From Echinicola arenosa (GTDB lineage Bacteria; Bacteroidota; Bacteroidia; Cytophagales; Cyclobacteriaceae), in NCBI RefSeq assembly GCF_014841125.1, contig NZ_JACYTQ010000001.1, positions 930,001 to 994,000 of the forward strand: 64,000 nt of DNA, in the 5' to 3' direction. The notes under the pieces are model-generated. The model saw nothing but the letters and a program-made list of their open reading frames with translations, searched no databases and had not been told where the DNA came from. Each line of letters begins with the position of its first letter. Within the stretch, counting starts at the first letter, position 1. The translations under genes and the position numbers were made by a program. This document shows, piece after piece, positions 44,452 to 53,842 of the stretch.

Positions 44452-46440
44452 CTACTCCACCGCTTCTGGTTCGATCCACTGACCACCTTCACGGATAATG
44501 TTGATCAGTTCGTCTACGGCATTTTCTGAAGGAACAGACCGCTTCACCACCTCTTTACCTTTGTAAAGGGTTATTTTTCCTTTCCCAGAGCCCACATAAC
44601 CATAATCGGCATCTGCCATTTCCCCAGGGCCATTGACGATGCAACCCATAATCCCAATCTTCACCCCTTTCAAATGATCGGTACGCTTTCTGATCATGGC
44701 CGTAGTTTCTTGCAGGTCAAAGAGGGTTCTACCACAAGAAGGACAGGAAATATATTCCGTCTTAGACATCCTGGTCCTGGCTGCCTGTAAGACGCCAAAG
44801 CTGACAGAATTATGAAGTTTGACCGTCTCTAACATGGCCTTTCTATCTTCTTGCTCCTTTTCCTCCAATCCCAACATCACACCATCACCCAAGCCATCAA
44901 TCAATAAACCTCCCAAGTCTGTCGCTGCATAAAGCATGGTTTGGTCTGCATCCTGCTCCATGTATCCTGCTTCCGTGACGATGGGCAGTTGGATACCAGC
45001 ATTGATCAAAGCGATATAAGCTCTTCTTAAAGCAGGCATATTGTGCTTGTTGTCACTATGCAAGATGATCACCACATCCTTTCTACCTTCCAAAGCTCCG
45101 ATGGCCTCCATTACTTCTACATCTTTTAACTTTAGGATATTCAGTTCTGAGTGGTAGTTTTTTGTCGCTAAAAACTCTTCCAAAGTGAAAGCTGGAAACT
45201 TATTGTTTTGGTCCGATAACTCCATCCAAAACTTCCAATCCACAATTTCCTTAAGGCCATTAGGCAACATAAAGGAAATCGGGTTGCTCCCTGAATAGAC
45301 AAAATCACATCCCTGATCATTCATCTTCCATTTGTCCAGCTCAGGCAAATAGAAGTGCCCAACATGCTTCAATTCCTTTTTGGTGATATTTTCCACTTTG
45401 GAAATGTCTGTGATCACCCTTGGCACATTGGCACCACCAAAATTATAGACCTCTAAGCTATGTCTTTTGTTATATTCAAATGGGTTAAGTGGATAATCCT
45501 CTATTGCTTTGATATCCGCATGACCAGGCCTTTTGGAATATCGATCGATCAAAGCCCTGGCTACTGGTGCCTCAAATTCCGGATCTTCAGTCAAAGAAAC
45601 TCTCACCGTATCACCCAAGCCGTCTTCCAGTAAGGTCCCTATACCCACAGCTGATTTGACCCGGCCATCTTCACCATCTCCCGCTTCAGTCACACCGAGG
45701 TGTAAAGGATAGGGTTTAAAGCCACCTTCATCCAGCTTTTGTACCAATAAACGGTAGGCCTGCACCATCACCTGAGTATTGGAAGACTTCATGGAAATAA
45801 CGATATCATGGTAATTTTCCTCCTCACAGATTCTCAGAAATTCCAAAGCAGATTCCACCATACCCAACGGTGTATCCCCATAGCGGCTCATAATCCTATC
45901 AGACAAAGAACCGTGATTAGTACCAATCCTCATGGCGGTACCATGCTCCTTACAAATCTTTATCAAAGGCAAAAAGCGTTCACGGATTCTTTCTAATTCT
46001 TCCTGATAACTCTCATCCGTATATTCGATGACCTCAAACTTCTTTTTGTCCGCATAATTGCCGGGATTGATCCTTACTTTCTCCACAATTCCAGCAGCAA
46101 TTTCTGCTGCATTGGGCGTAAAGTGAATGTCTGCCACCAAAGGCACATAGTAACCTTTCTTTGCCAAACCATCCTTGATATTCCGTAAGTTCTCCGCTTC
46201 CTTGATACTCGGCGCCGTGATGCGGATCAGCTCACAGCCACTTTGGATCATGCGGATACACTCTGCTATCGAGCCTTCCGTGTCCATGGTATCCTTGGTG
46301 GTCATCGACTGAACCACGATCGGGTTATCGCCTCCTACCCACACATTGCCGATTTTTACCGGAATCGTCTTTCTTCTGGAGTAACTGGTCAGGCTGTTAC
46401 AATACTTGGTATTTGCTATGGTCTCTTTGACTTCCATCAT
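44452..46440 (-). CDS. ispG: 4-hydroxy-3-methylbut-2-enyl diphosphate synthase, long form
   Basis: 662 residues, much longer than the roughly 370-residue E. coli enzyme because of the large central insert typical of Bacteroidota, Chlamydiae and plants. It makes HMBPP in the MEP isoprenoid pathway. The [4Fe-4S] ligands are Cys566 and Cys569 (CPSCGRTLFD), Cys600 and Glu607 (GCIVNGPGEM). The N-terminal TIM barrel shows VVQSMTTKDTMD, PLVADIHFTP and KVRINPGNYADKK. It follows an SDR gene by 8 bp. Starts at the first of two Met codons (46440). Confidence 0.97.
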   Translation of the reverse strand: MMEVKETIANTKYCNSLTSYSRRKTIPVKIGNVWVGGDNPIVVQSMTTKDTMDTEGSIAECIRMIQSGCELIRITAPSIKEAENLRNIKDGLAKKGYYVPLVADIHFTPNAAEIAAGIVEKVRINPGNYADKKKFEVIEYTDESYQEELERIRERFLPLIKICKEHGTAMRIGTNHGSLSDRIMSRYGDTPLGMVESALEFLRICEEENYHDIVISMKSSNTQVMVQAYRLLVQKLDEGGFKPYPLHLGVTEAGDGEDGRVKSAVGIGTLLEDGLGDTVRVSLTEDPEFEAPVARALIDRYSKRPGHADIKAIEDYPLNPFEYNKRHSLEVYNFGGANVPRVITDISKVENITKKELKHVGHFYLPELDKWKMNDQGCDFVYSGSNPISFMLPNGLKEIVDWKFWMELSDQNNKFPAFTLEEFLATKNYHSELNILKLKDVEVMEAIGALEGRKDVVIILHSDNKHNMPALRRAYIALINAGIQLPIVTEAGYMEQDADQTMLYAATDLGGLLIDGLGDGVMLGLEEKEQEDRKAMLETVKLHNSVSFGVLQAARTRMSKTEYISCPSCGRTLFDLQETTAMIRKRTDHLKGVKIGIMGCIVNGPGEMADADYGYVGSGKGKITLYKGKEVVKRSVPSENAVDELINIIREGGQWIEPEAVE

Positions 46441-46448
46441 TTCTATAT

Positions 46449-47153
46449 TTACAGGTCCCCAAGTTGAGGCCTTATCACTATCTCTTCAACAACAGATTGG
46501 GGAGAAAGGTTATAAGCCCCCCAAACTGATTCCGCCACATCACTGGCTTTCATAAACCTTTCCTCTGGGATATCCACCCCTTCCCAACTGGCAGTAAGGG
46601 TAGCTCCTGGCATTACAGAAGTGACCTTGATCCCATAGGGCAAGAGCTCCTGGCGCAGGCACTTTGTCATCCCCAGCATGGCCCATTTGGAGATGGCATA
46701 GCTTCCGCCATTGGCATAAGCAGTCAAGCCCGCAATAGAGCCCATAGAGAAAATATGCCCGGATTTCCGTTCGATCATGGCACCGGTAAATTCCCGGGTC
46801 AGGTAGTAGGCACTATACAGGTTGGTCTGCATCATTAATTCAAAATTACCATCCGGTTCATCATGGATAGCCCCAGGCAAAAACACCCCCGTATTATTGA
46901 TCAGCACATCAGGAATAAACTTTTCCCTTACCGCTGTGGCCAGAGACAAAACTTCCTCCTTTATGGATAGATCAGCCTGCTTGGTATATAGGTTAATATC
47001 AGGAAATTCTTTCTTCATATCATCCTGAAGCTGATCAAGATCCTTTTGGTGTCTGGAACAGGTAAAAATATCAAAACCTTCTTGGGCAAATCTTCTAATA
47101 ATCTCTCTGCCAATCCCTTTGGTTCCTCCTGTCACTAAAATGCTTTGGGGCAT
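46449..47153 (-). CDS. Short-chain dehydrogenase/reductase
   Basis: 234 residues with a Rossmann fold: NAD(P) motif GGTKGIGRE (TGxxxGIG), NNTG-type strand (LINNTGVFL), and the catalytic Ser and Tyr-x-x-x-Lys (SMGSIAG and YAISK). Substrate unknown. It is 8 bp upstream of ispG on the same strand, so it is cotranscribed, but a link to isoprenoid synthesis is not shown by the sequence. Confidence 0.93.
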   Translation of the reverse strand: MPQSILVTGGTKGIGREIIRRFAQEGFDIFTCSRHQKDLDQLQDDMKKEFPDINLYTKQADLSIKEEVLSLATAVREKFIPDVLINNTGVFLPGAIHDEPDGNFELMMQTNLYSAYYLTREFTGAMIERKSGHIFSMGSIAGLTAYANGGSYAISKWAMLGMTKCLRQELLPYGIKVTSVMPGATLTASWEGVDIPEERFMKASDVAESVWGAYNLSPQSVVEEIVIRPQLGDL

Positions 47154-47452
47154 AATATGGTGTTTTTTTAATTTATTTGCTTTCTCAATAGTTAGTATAA
47201 CAACTATTTACTGTTCACAAAGTTACATTTTTTTAAAAGAATCGCTATTATCTAGATCATTCGTTTCTGTTTCTAAAGCCTCTAGATTTTCTCGCCTAGA
47301 TCTCTCCATTTCCTTACGCTTTCTCAGCTAACTGAAACTCCCGGATTTTGCTGACATAGACACACCACAGCCTTCTATCATCCTAGCAATTATCTAGAGT
47401 CAAATCACTCCTTTCCTTCCAACACCCACTGATCAAACAGGGTACTTACCCA

Positions 47453-47536
47453 AATTATCTTCGGATTTCACTCGGTAGTATCCGAGCTTGATCCGAAGGA
47501 GATCCGAAGGTGATCCCTGAGTGATCCGAAGATTAT
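47453..47536. repeat. 11-bp tandem array inside an inverted repeat
   Basis: Five units in 11-bp phase: TATCCGAGCTT, GATCCGAAGGA, GATCCGAAGGT, GATCCCTGAGT, GATCCGAAGAT (47479-47533). Just left, AATTATCTTCGGATTTCACTC (from 47453, in two blocks) is the approximate reverse complement of the last two units plus ATT, so the array can fold back on itself. No coding signal. Confidence 0.75.
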
Positions 47537-47703
47537 TCTGATTTCCATCAAAGCTATGGTAATTCTACAGTAAGCATAATGGGAAGGGAAGTAAGGGAAA
47601 GCCCTGGGGTCTGTCAGGACAAGTCCGCATTAAAAACCAAAAATACATGGTCTTCCATCAAGGAAATTATGAAGCCAAACCTAATACAGTTTTTAGAAAA
47701 ATT

Positions 47704-47734
47704 AAAAAAAAGCCCTCGCTGTGAGCAAGGGCTT
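47704..47734 (-). terminator. Terminator after the glycosidase-like lipoprotein gene
   Basis: Stem AAGCCCTCGCT / AGCAAGGGCTT (47710-47720, 47724-47734, one mismatch), followed on the minus strand by a run of eight or more Ts. Confidence 0.88.
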
Positions 47735-47757
47735 AAATCTTTAGAAAAGTATGGTTT

Positions 47758-48894
47758 TTATTTCTTATATATCGCCTTTTCAAACTCCACCCAATGTTCA
47801 GGGGTCATTCTTCCTGGAGTAAATAGGCAAATTCCTTTCGCACCACTGGCCATTGAATTTCTAATTGCAGCCCCCATTTCACTAGGAATTAGGCCGTGTC
47901 CTTCCGGATCTGCAATCTCCGCTTTTTTCTCAGGATTTGGACAAATAAACAATCCACTGTAGACTGGGAATTTACCCTCAACGGCATCCACTTCTTCTTT
48001 GGTAATGGATCCGATCCAATCGGTTCCTTCTAAATAAAAATCATTATAGTTCATCGGAAATACCGCATCAAGCTTCCAAGTATTCCATTCCTGACGCACC
48101 ATTTTCTTGGCGTCTGAAGGCCCAGGAAATACCGCTGCATTGATTTCCTTGCCATGCTCATGCACCATATCAGAGAGCCTGTTCACAATGCTGCTGATCA
48201 AATCATACCTGAATTGCTTCCACTCCTCCACTTGAGAAGGATCTTCGGCAGCTTTGATATCTATACCAGTCTTTTCTTTAAAGTCTCCTGTACACTCATC
48301 ACAGTAGCAATAATCAAACTGAGGATACTCTCTGTCCATGGTCAAACCATATTTGTCCCATAAGCCACGCGCCAAGATCACATCAGGAAAACGGATATAA
48401 TCCAAGTGAATGGCATCCACCTCTTCCACATCTGCCACTTGACTGTACATGTTTTCCAGGAAGTTATAGGTACCATCCTTACTAGGGCACAAAAAGGTAT
48501 AGTGAGGCACATAGGCAGGCTTCTCCAAGGCAGACTCTCCCAAACCATTGACTGCATACCAGTCCGCATCGATCTCTTCGGTTTTGCGCTGCACCATGGT
48601 AGGGATCCATGCATGAAAGCCCAGGCCCACTTCCTTGGCTATCTTTCCTACCTTTTTATAACTGGCCAGATCATGACCACCATTATACATCAAGGCATCG
48701 ATGCCATGGTCTTTGAATTCTTGAAATTTTTCCTTGATCTCTGCCTCAGGCTTGTCATTGTAGCCTCCTAGCCAAGCATGTACCGGAATTTTGGTAGGCG
48801 CTGTAGCTTCTGCTTGTGCTTCTGTCTTCTCTTTTGGGCTGGAGCAACTCATGGCGACACCCAAAGTCATCAATACCAGTAGTATTTTTTTCAT
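47758..48894 (-). CDS. Glycosidase-like TIM-barrel lipoprotein of unknown substrate
   Basis: 378 residues with lipoprotein signal ending at Cys17 (VAMSC). The mature part reads as a TIM barrel: VHAWLGGY, GIDALMYNGGHD, LGFHAWIPTM, EVDAIHLDYIRFPD, CYCDECTGDFKEKTGID, AVFPGPSD, LDAVFPMNYNDFY and GAKGICLFTPG. The DYIRFP and DECxxxF motifs occur in putative glycosyl hydrolases of the GHL10/GH13-like group. Candidate catalytic acids are Asp in LDYIRFP and others, but I cannot fix the pair. Single gene with terminator. Confidence 0.75.
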   Translation of the reverse strand: MKKILLVLMTLGVAMSCSSPKEKTEAQAEATAPTKIPVHAWLGGYNDKPEAEIKEKFQEFKDHGIDALMYNGGHDLASYKKVGKIAKEVGLGFHAWIPTMVQRKTEEIDADWYAVNGLGESALEKPAYVPHYTFLCPSKDGTYNFLENMYSQVADVEEVDAIHLDYIRFPDVILARGLWDKYGLTMDREYPQFDYCYCDECTGDFKEKTGIDIKAAEDPSQVEEWKQFRYDLISSIVNRLSDMVHEHGKEINAAVFPGPSDAKKMVRQEWNTWKLDAVFPMNYNDFYLEGTDWIGSITKEEVDAVEGKFPVYSGLFICPNPEKKAEIADPEGHGLIPSEMGAAIRNSMASGAKGICLFTPGRMTPEHWVEFEKAIYKK

Positions 48895-49515
48895 AGGTTC
48901 TAATTAGAAATAGGGTTGTTTTTTTTACAAAATGGGTAAAGTTGGTTAAATCAACCAAATCGTACAGTATACATTAAAATTAAAATATTTTACCATCAAT
49001 AACCATCTTTATCTATTTTTTTCACTAATGGTTTTCAAGCACATATTAACTTGTCAGAATTAAACTGGGTTTCAGTTTAAGCAAATCTCCTTGAGAAAAG
49101 AGACACTGACCATCCCTAAATACCCCAACTAAACTTATTGTATATCCCAAAACAATATTAGAAATGATTACGTTAACTTACTTTAATTGGTCGGACAGCT
49201 CAGCTTCAAGATTTTTTGCACCTGAGTAAACTGTTTTTGCTCAAAGCAATTGTATTATCTGATTATCCGCAATGATGCCAGTAACCTTAAATCCTTTGCT
49301 TTAAGTGGTAAGAAGTTTGAAGCCTGAAGACCGAAGCAGTTGATATTTTAATCAAAACGAACATTTCGACTCGCTTTTAATCTTTACTGGTGCAATTGCG
49401 GATATACATTTTGTATTATTCCATAAGTGAATGATGTAACATCTTTTGAGACTTAAATTTCATTATAAATTCAATTTTAACTCAATAATCAATAATTTTT
49501 ACAACCAATACCTTT
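48895..49515. other. 621-bp intergenic region with dispersed element copy 3
   Basis: Divergent region between the lipoprotein gene and the DUF4488-like gene. It contains an 8-bp hairpin TTAAACTG / CAGTTTAA (49060-49067, 49073-49080) and the third copy of the dispersed element (49261-49407) with flanking TTGTATTAT repeats. No gene seen. Confidence 0.6.
49261..49407 (+). repeat. Dispersed MITE-like element, copy 3
   Basis: About 147 bp, the shortest copy; relative to copies 1 and 2 it lacks about 20 bp after AAGTGGT. The termini are the best inverted pair: start TATCCGCAATGATGCCAGTAA against the reverse complement of the end, TATCCGCAATTGCACCAGTAA, identical except for a 4-base core. A perfect 9-bp direct repeat TTGTATTAT flanks it (49250-49258 and 49411-49419). 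The element ends about 108 bp upstream of the secreted-protein gene at 49516. Confidence 0.78.
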
Positions 49516-50013
49516 ATGAAAATACCATTTATCTTATTAATTGCTTTAATAATTTCGATGCCTCTTGTCGCGCAAACTCACGTACCAGCCTCTGAATCCC
49601 TTGTTGGAATATGGAGACAAACTGGAATGATGAACCGTTTTACTGGTGAAATCATAAATGTCACATCAGGAAATTACAAAGTGTATAACCCTGACAATAC
49701 CTATTATACTTTCGTAGCATGGGAAAAGGATAATACTCCTCAAGAAACTACCATAGGACAATATGGAACTTATAACATTACTTCAGACAGTACTTTGACA
49801 GAACATATCATCAAGCATATATTAAGTCCTAACATGAATGACAAAAACAGTTCTTTACGCTATGAGATGATTGATAAAAACAACATTCTTATCAAGTGGC
49901 AAGTTGACAACCAAAACTGGGTCGCTGAAAGATGGAGTCGACTAGCCTTAACCTCCCCATTACAAAACAAAGACAAGCCACTCAATAAACGTGGACAAAC
50001 AACAACACTATAG
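49516..50013 (+). CDS. Secreted DUF4488 / lipocalin-like protein
   Basis: 165 residues with a signal peptide (MKIPFILLIALIISMPLVAQ). The mature part starts with SLVGIWRQTG and continues in short beta strands (YKVYNPDNTYYTFVAW, GQYGTYNITSDS, ILIKWQVDNQNWVAERWSRL), a pattern of the lipocalin-like DUF4488 group. No catalytic residues recognised. It is a single gene with a hairpin (50070-50095) downstream and dispersed element copy 3 upstream. Role unknown. Confidence 0.75.
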   Translation: MKIPFILLIALIISMPLVAQTHVPASESLVGIWRQTGMMNRFTGEIINVTSGNYKVYNPDNTYYTFVAWEKDNTPQETTIGQYGTYNITSDSTLTEHIIKHILSPNMNDKNSSLRYEMIDKNNILIKWQVDNQNWVAERWSRLALTSPLQNKDKPLNKRGQTTTL

Positions 50014-50326
50014 CCAAAACAAAACCTCGTCACACTTTAGTTTATAATTCAGGCTTAAAGTTTTCTTGCAAGAATATTTGGATTCGAATATTCTTACCTT
50101 TATTGTTAAACACAGATAAAAAAGATGAACAAAAATTTATAATAAACAGATAACCAACCCTATACTCATCTCAAATCGAATTAAAGTGAACGATAATATA
50201 AAAAGTACTTAATTTTTTTACCGTCAACTTCACCTCTTTGCCCCCTATTTATCAATTGCTAGAAACTTGTTTTCACTTGGTCAATTTTAAACTTACCGTA
50301 GTTTAATTCAAAACTTTTAACCATCA
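50014..50326. other. 313-bp convergent intergenic region
   Basis: No gene. It contains a perfect 9-bp hairpin AAGAATATT / AATATTCTT (50070-50078, 50087-50095) followed by ACCTTTATTG, a possible terminator for the upstream plus-strand gene. Confidence 0.5.
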
Positions 50327-53300
50327 TCAAAACAAAGCTGAAACCTGCATTCTCCCGGTATGTACCAAGCGGTTCAATCCTTCAGAATCCCTACCTTCAT
50401 AAGTCATGTTCAACTGAAGCCCTTCGCCTATCTTTTGGACCCAATTGACACTCCAGCTTACATTGCTCCCATTGGTCAGCGCCTCAAGCATCTCATAGCC
50501 CACTGGCGAATTGGCCTGTCCGTTATAATCGATTTGGGTGTATTTGAGTAAGGCATTGATGGTGGTCTTGATGGCCCTGGCATAGCGCAGCTCAGCAGCC
50601 AATTCATGGAGGCCTGCTACTTCATCATATTCCTCATTCTGGATATTGAGTTTATGGGTATAGCGATAATTGGTGGTCGCTCTAAAAAAAGTAGAAGGCT
50701 GCCAAGTAATCTCCGGGCCAAAGCCATACTGGTTGACATGATAATTACGGTTGTCCAAATAATTCGAGGCAGCCACTCGTTCTCCATTGGTAAAGACCAT
50801 TCTCAGGTTGATGCTTTTATTGAAATTCATCCGTGTATTTAACCGCCAGTCTTCTTGTTGGGCTTCCTCAAAGCCCCCAGTAAGTAACTGTTTGTTCCTG
50901 CTTTGGAAGAAACCCAAATCAAAACCATAAAGTGCTGAAGTACGATTAAAAAACAATGTTGACCGAAACACATGCCTCAGAGAAACCAGGTCATCCTCGG
51001 CAATTCCAGTCGAAAAGGGGCTCACCCGATCCCAAAAACCAGTGGAAGTAATTTTCTTCTCCACGTTCCAACTGGTTGTGTTGGAGAATTTATACAGTCC
51101 CCGTTTTAGACCAGCCTCTTCTCCCCACTGATCCGGAAAACGGACATTAAGGCGATAATTGAACAAAGTGGTGTAGGCTTGGATATACTCATCAGTTGGG
51201 GTAAATACTTTGATATAGTTTTTCTCTTCTGGGTTTATGGCCAGGTAGAATTCATTGAGCTGCTGCACTCCATCCTCATTGTCATCACGCCAAGTGTGAG
51301 TCCCTTCTCCTGTGGGAACGGGTAAGTAGACAAACTCCCTTTTCAGCTCCCGTCCATTGCCAATGGCATAGCTAAGCTCATTCCTGAAGTTATTGTCCCA
51401 TAAAGCGCTTTGGTAATCCAATCGTCCCATCACTGTGCTTTCATTCCCCAAGCCTTCTCTCAGGTGCTCGAGCTTACGGTAGGTAAATGTTCCTTTCACA
51501 TCATGTTGACCAAACCGGTGTTGCAGTCCATAGTTGGTGGTAAAGGCCTTAGTGTCCGGAAGCATTTCGCCAGCTATTGGAAATCGGTCTTCCCGCCAGC
51601 TGACATCCGCAAAAAAACTATAAGGTAGAGTATCATTGGACTTAATATAAAATTGATGGGAAAGGTAATTCATGGCACTGCTGATCACGGAATCCTGCTC
51701 GGTATCTCTAATCTGATTTCTATCTACATTAAACTGATAGCCTGGTACCAAAACTTTTGACTTATAAAAAACCTCTGCATCATATCGTAGCCAATCCGAT
51801 TCGGTTTCGGGTAGGTCACTATTCAGCAGAAACAAGTTCTGCCCGGTAAAAACCCTATTGCCCAACTGCTGGTAATACCTTGCCCTTTGTTGGGTCCCTT
51901 GTAGCTGATCTCCCCTGTTTCTGAAATTGACTTGATAGGAAAATTCATTGGCCGCGTCTTTGGACATACCGATATTTGCCATCACCAGCTTTTCACTGGC
52001 AGGGGTATCTAAATCTGCCTGCATCAAGCCCCAATCCCTGTCAAACTCAATATATCGTAAACGGTCAATGAACCGAAAATCCATGGAGTTGTACTCCAAT
52101 TCCGTCGCTGCTTTCAATTGGTATCCTTCCAATCCATTCACTTTTCTTCCTGTTGACACCAAACCAGTCTTCACTCCAAAGCCCTTATCATCCTCATTGC
52201 CCAGATCAGAAAATAGGTTTTGGTCCTGATTGGAAAAGGCTGCTTCTCCATATGCCTTTTCATACTCTCCCAGTATCACCTCTCCCCCCATGGTCATCAT
52301 CTGTTTCTTATTGGGAGCTGGCAAAATCGAATATAAGGTGTAATTACCCTGCAGTTGATCATCTAAAGGAGGAATATATTCATATACAAAGCCATTGGCC
52401 AACTGTTCTTTCCGCCTGTAATTGCCATTTCCCTCCCCTACTTCCGTAAAAGTTACATTGAAGTGGGCTTCTTCCTTATCAGTCGAATACTCATAATAAG
52501 TCACTGGCTTTCCTTGCAAATCCATTGTTGCTACTTTTCTATACAGAATTCTCTTTGGGTCAAAGGCCACACTATCCACTCTGGGTATAGCTGCAGCATT
52601 GACATTGTCACCCACTGATGCCAAAAGCTGTTTGTCCTTATCAGAAAAATCATAAAAAAGGGGGCGGTTCCGGTTATCCTGCTCTTTGTAATAGTTGACA
52701 TAAAAGCTGGCTTTATCACTTTTCTGAATGTGGTTGGCTGTAATGATGGATCGGGTAAAATTCCGCTCCGCATATTCATAGTCCACCCTTACCCTGGAAT
52801 ATTGGGTAATGAGCACATTGGCAGTAAAGGTGATTTGACCTTGGTTATAATCAATGACATAGTCTTGGTTAAATCCCCGCTGAAGCTGCTTGCCGTCCAG
52901 AAAGACTTTTTCCGAGTTGGCCATTATGATCACATAGCGTTCATTTTCAGGCCCAGGCACCCTGTAAGGCCCCAAAACACCTTCCTGCACTTCCATGATG
53001 ACTGAGCTAAATTTCCCCTTGGCGATGGATGCCCCTACTTGTGTGGATGCTTTCCAAGTATCATTAACTTGGTAATCAGACGTAAACTGAAGTCCCTGAA
53101 CATTCTTATAATACCGCAAAAATGAAGACTCCCGTTGCTGAAAAACGACATCTCCTGCTTTTAGACTGAAATTATCATTATATAACTCCACCAACACATT
53201 GTCAAAATCCTGGATCTGCTGGGTATTTCCTTCCGGCTGGAAAGGGACATTCTGGTCGGTGATACTCGCCCTAATAAATAAATCATCAGTCAGCTCACCA

Positions 53301-53824
53301 TCCATCTGTAAATTCAAAGAAGAATTCACAAAGACATTTTGGGTGTTCCCGAAGGAAATTCCCCGGGTAAGACTTCCGGATTTATTCAGTTTGGTATCTG
53401 GAAAAATCTCTTCTCTAAAATCAAAAACCTCCGCTTGTATTTCCTTTTTGGACTTGAAATAGGCCATGGAATCATAGTCCTCCTCCAAGGTTCTCTTTGC
53501 AAATGTTTGATGAAAGCTAAAAGGAAAACGCTGATAACAAACTTCCAATGAATCGGGGAAAGCCTCCTTATTTCTTATGGTCAAATGCCCTGTGGTAGAA
53601 TTATAATCCCAGGTAATTGCTTCTTCGTTGGAAAAATAAACAATGATAGAGCTTTCCAGTGCAGTCAATGAATCAAGTTGAAAAACCAAGGAATCCTGAG
53701 CGCCTTTTGTGGGTACCCATTTGCATACCCTATCCTGCGCTTTTCCAGGTAGCACAAGACCAAGCATCAACCCATAAAGTATTGCTAAAAAAGTTATGCT
53801 TCTATTTCTACACCAAACACTCAT
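50327..53824 (-). CDS. Large outer-membrane beta-barrel protein of unknown function
   Basis: 1165 residues with a signal peptide (cleavage near GKAQ, residue 29). The sequence is almost entirely predicted beta strand, with aromatic-rich transmembrane-type strands and a final strand RMQVSALF. An N-terminal block (GSLTRGISFGNTQNVFVNSS, TDQNVPFQPEGNTQQIQDFD, NFSLKAGDVVFQQ) faintly recalls the SprA/gliding-protein style, but the length is about half of SprA and I do not claim homology. It lies 18 bp downstream of a histidine kinase gene in the same direction, so they are probably cotranscribed. Confidence 0.7.
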   Translation of the reverse strand: MSVWCRNRSITFLAILYGLMLGLVLPGKAQDRVCKWVPTKGAQDSLVFQLDSLTALESSIIVYFSNEEAITWDYNSTTGHLTIRNKEAFPDSLEVCYQRFPFSFHQTFAKRTLEEDYDSMAYFKSKKEIQAEVFDFREEIFPDTKLNKSGSLTRGISFGNTQNVFVNSSLNLQMDGELTDDLFIRASITDQNVPFQPEGNTQQIQDFDNVLVELYNDNFSLKAGDVVFQQRESSFLRYYKNVQGLQFTSDYQVNDTWKASTQVGASIAKGKFSSVIMEVQEGVLGPYRVPGPENERYVIIMANSEKVFLDGKQLQRGFNQDYVIDYNQGQITFTANVLITQYSRVRVDYEYAERNFTRSIITANHIQKSDKASFYVNYYKEQDNRNRPLFYDFSDKDKQLLASVGDNVNAAAIPRVDSVAFDPKRILYRKVATMDLQGKPVTYYEYSTDKEEAHFNVTFTEVGEGNGNYRRKEQLANGFVYEYIPPLDDQLQGNYTLYSILPAPNKKQMMTMGGEVILGEYEKAYGEAAFSNQDQNLFSDLGNEDDKGFGVKTGLVSTGRKVNGLEGYQLKAATELEYNSMDFRFIDRLRYIEFDRDWGLMQADLDTPASEKLVMANIGMSKDAANEFSYQVNFRNRGDQLQGTQQRARYYQQLGNRVFTGQNLFLLNSDLPETESDWLRYDAEVFYKSKVLVPGYQFNVDRNQIRDTEQDSVISSAMNYLSHQFYIKSNDTLPYSFFADVSWREDRFPIAGEMLPDTKAFTTNYGLQHRFGQHDVKGTFTYRKLEHLREGLGNESTVMGRLDYQSALWDNNFRNELSYAIGNGRELKREFVYLPVPTGEGTHTWRDDNEDGVQQLNEFYLAINPEEKNYIKVFTPTDEYIQAYTTLFNYRLNVRFPDQWGEEAGLKRGLYKFSNTTSWNVEKKITSTGFWDRVSPFSTGIAEDDLVSLRHVFRSTLFFNRTSALYGFDLGFFQSRNKQLLTGGFEEAQQEDWRLNTRMNFNKSINLRMVFTNGERVAASNYLDNRNYHVNQYGFGPEITWQPSTFFRATTNYRYTHKLNIQNEEYDEVAGLHELAAELRYARAIKTTINALLKYTQIDYNGQANSPVGYEMLEALTNGSNVSWSVNWVQKIGEGLQLNMTYEGRDSEGLNRLVHTGRMQVSALF

Positions 53825-53842
53825 TCCTTCAGAAATAGCTCT

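Larger units (their letters stand above)
47154..47757. other. 604-bp intergenic region with 11-bp repeats
   Basis: No credible gene. It holds the GATCCGAAGGx tandem array (47479-47533), an inverted repeat that encloses it (47453-47536), and the terminator at 47709-47734. A plus-strand frame at 47579-47962 runs antisense into the next gene and is rejected. Confidence 0.6.

Noticed and set aside
47479-47533. Reading the GATCCGAAGG array as an origin iteron cluster
   Set aside because: No replication initiator gene, DnaA boxes or partition genes are nearby; five units alone are not enough.
47579-47962. Plus-strand open frame of 127 codons between the SDR gene and the lipoprotein gene
   Set aside because: It crosses the terminator at 47709-47734 and its second half is antisense to the well-supported lipoprotein gene; the composition is not protein-like.
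50327-53824. Calling the large barrel protein SprA
   Set aside because: SprA proteins are about twice as long, and only one short block is faintly similar; homology cannot be judged by eye.
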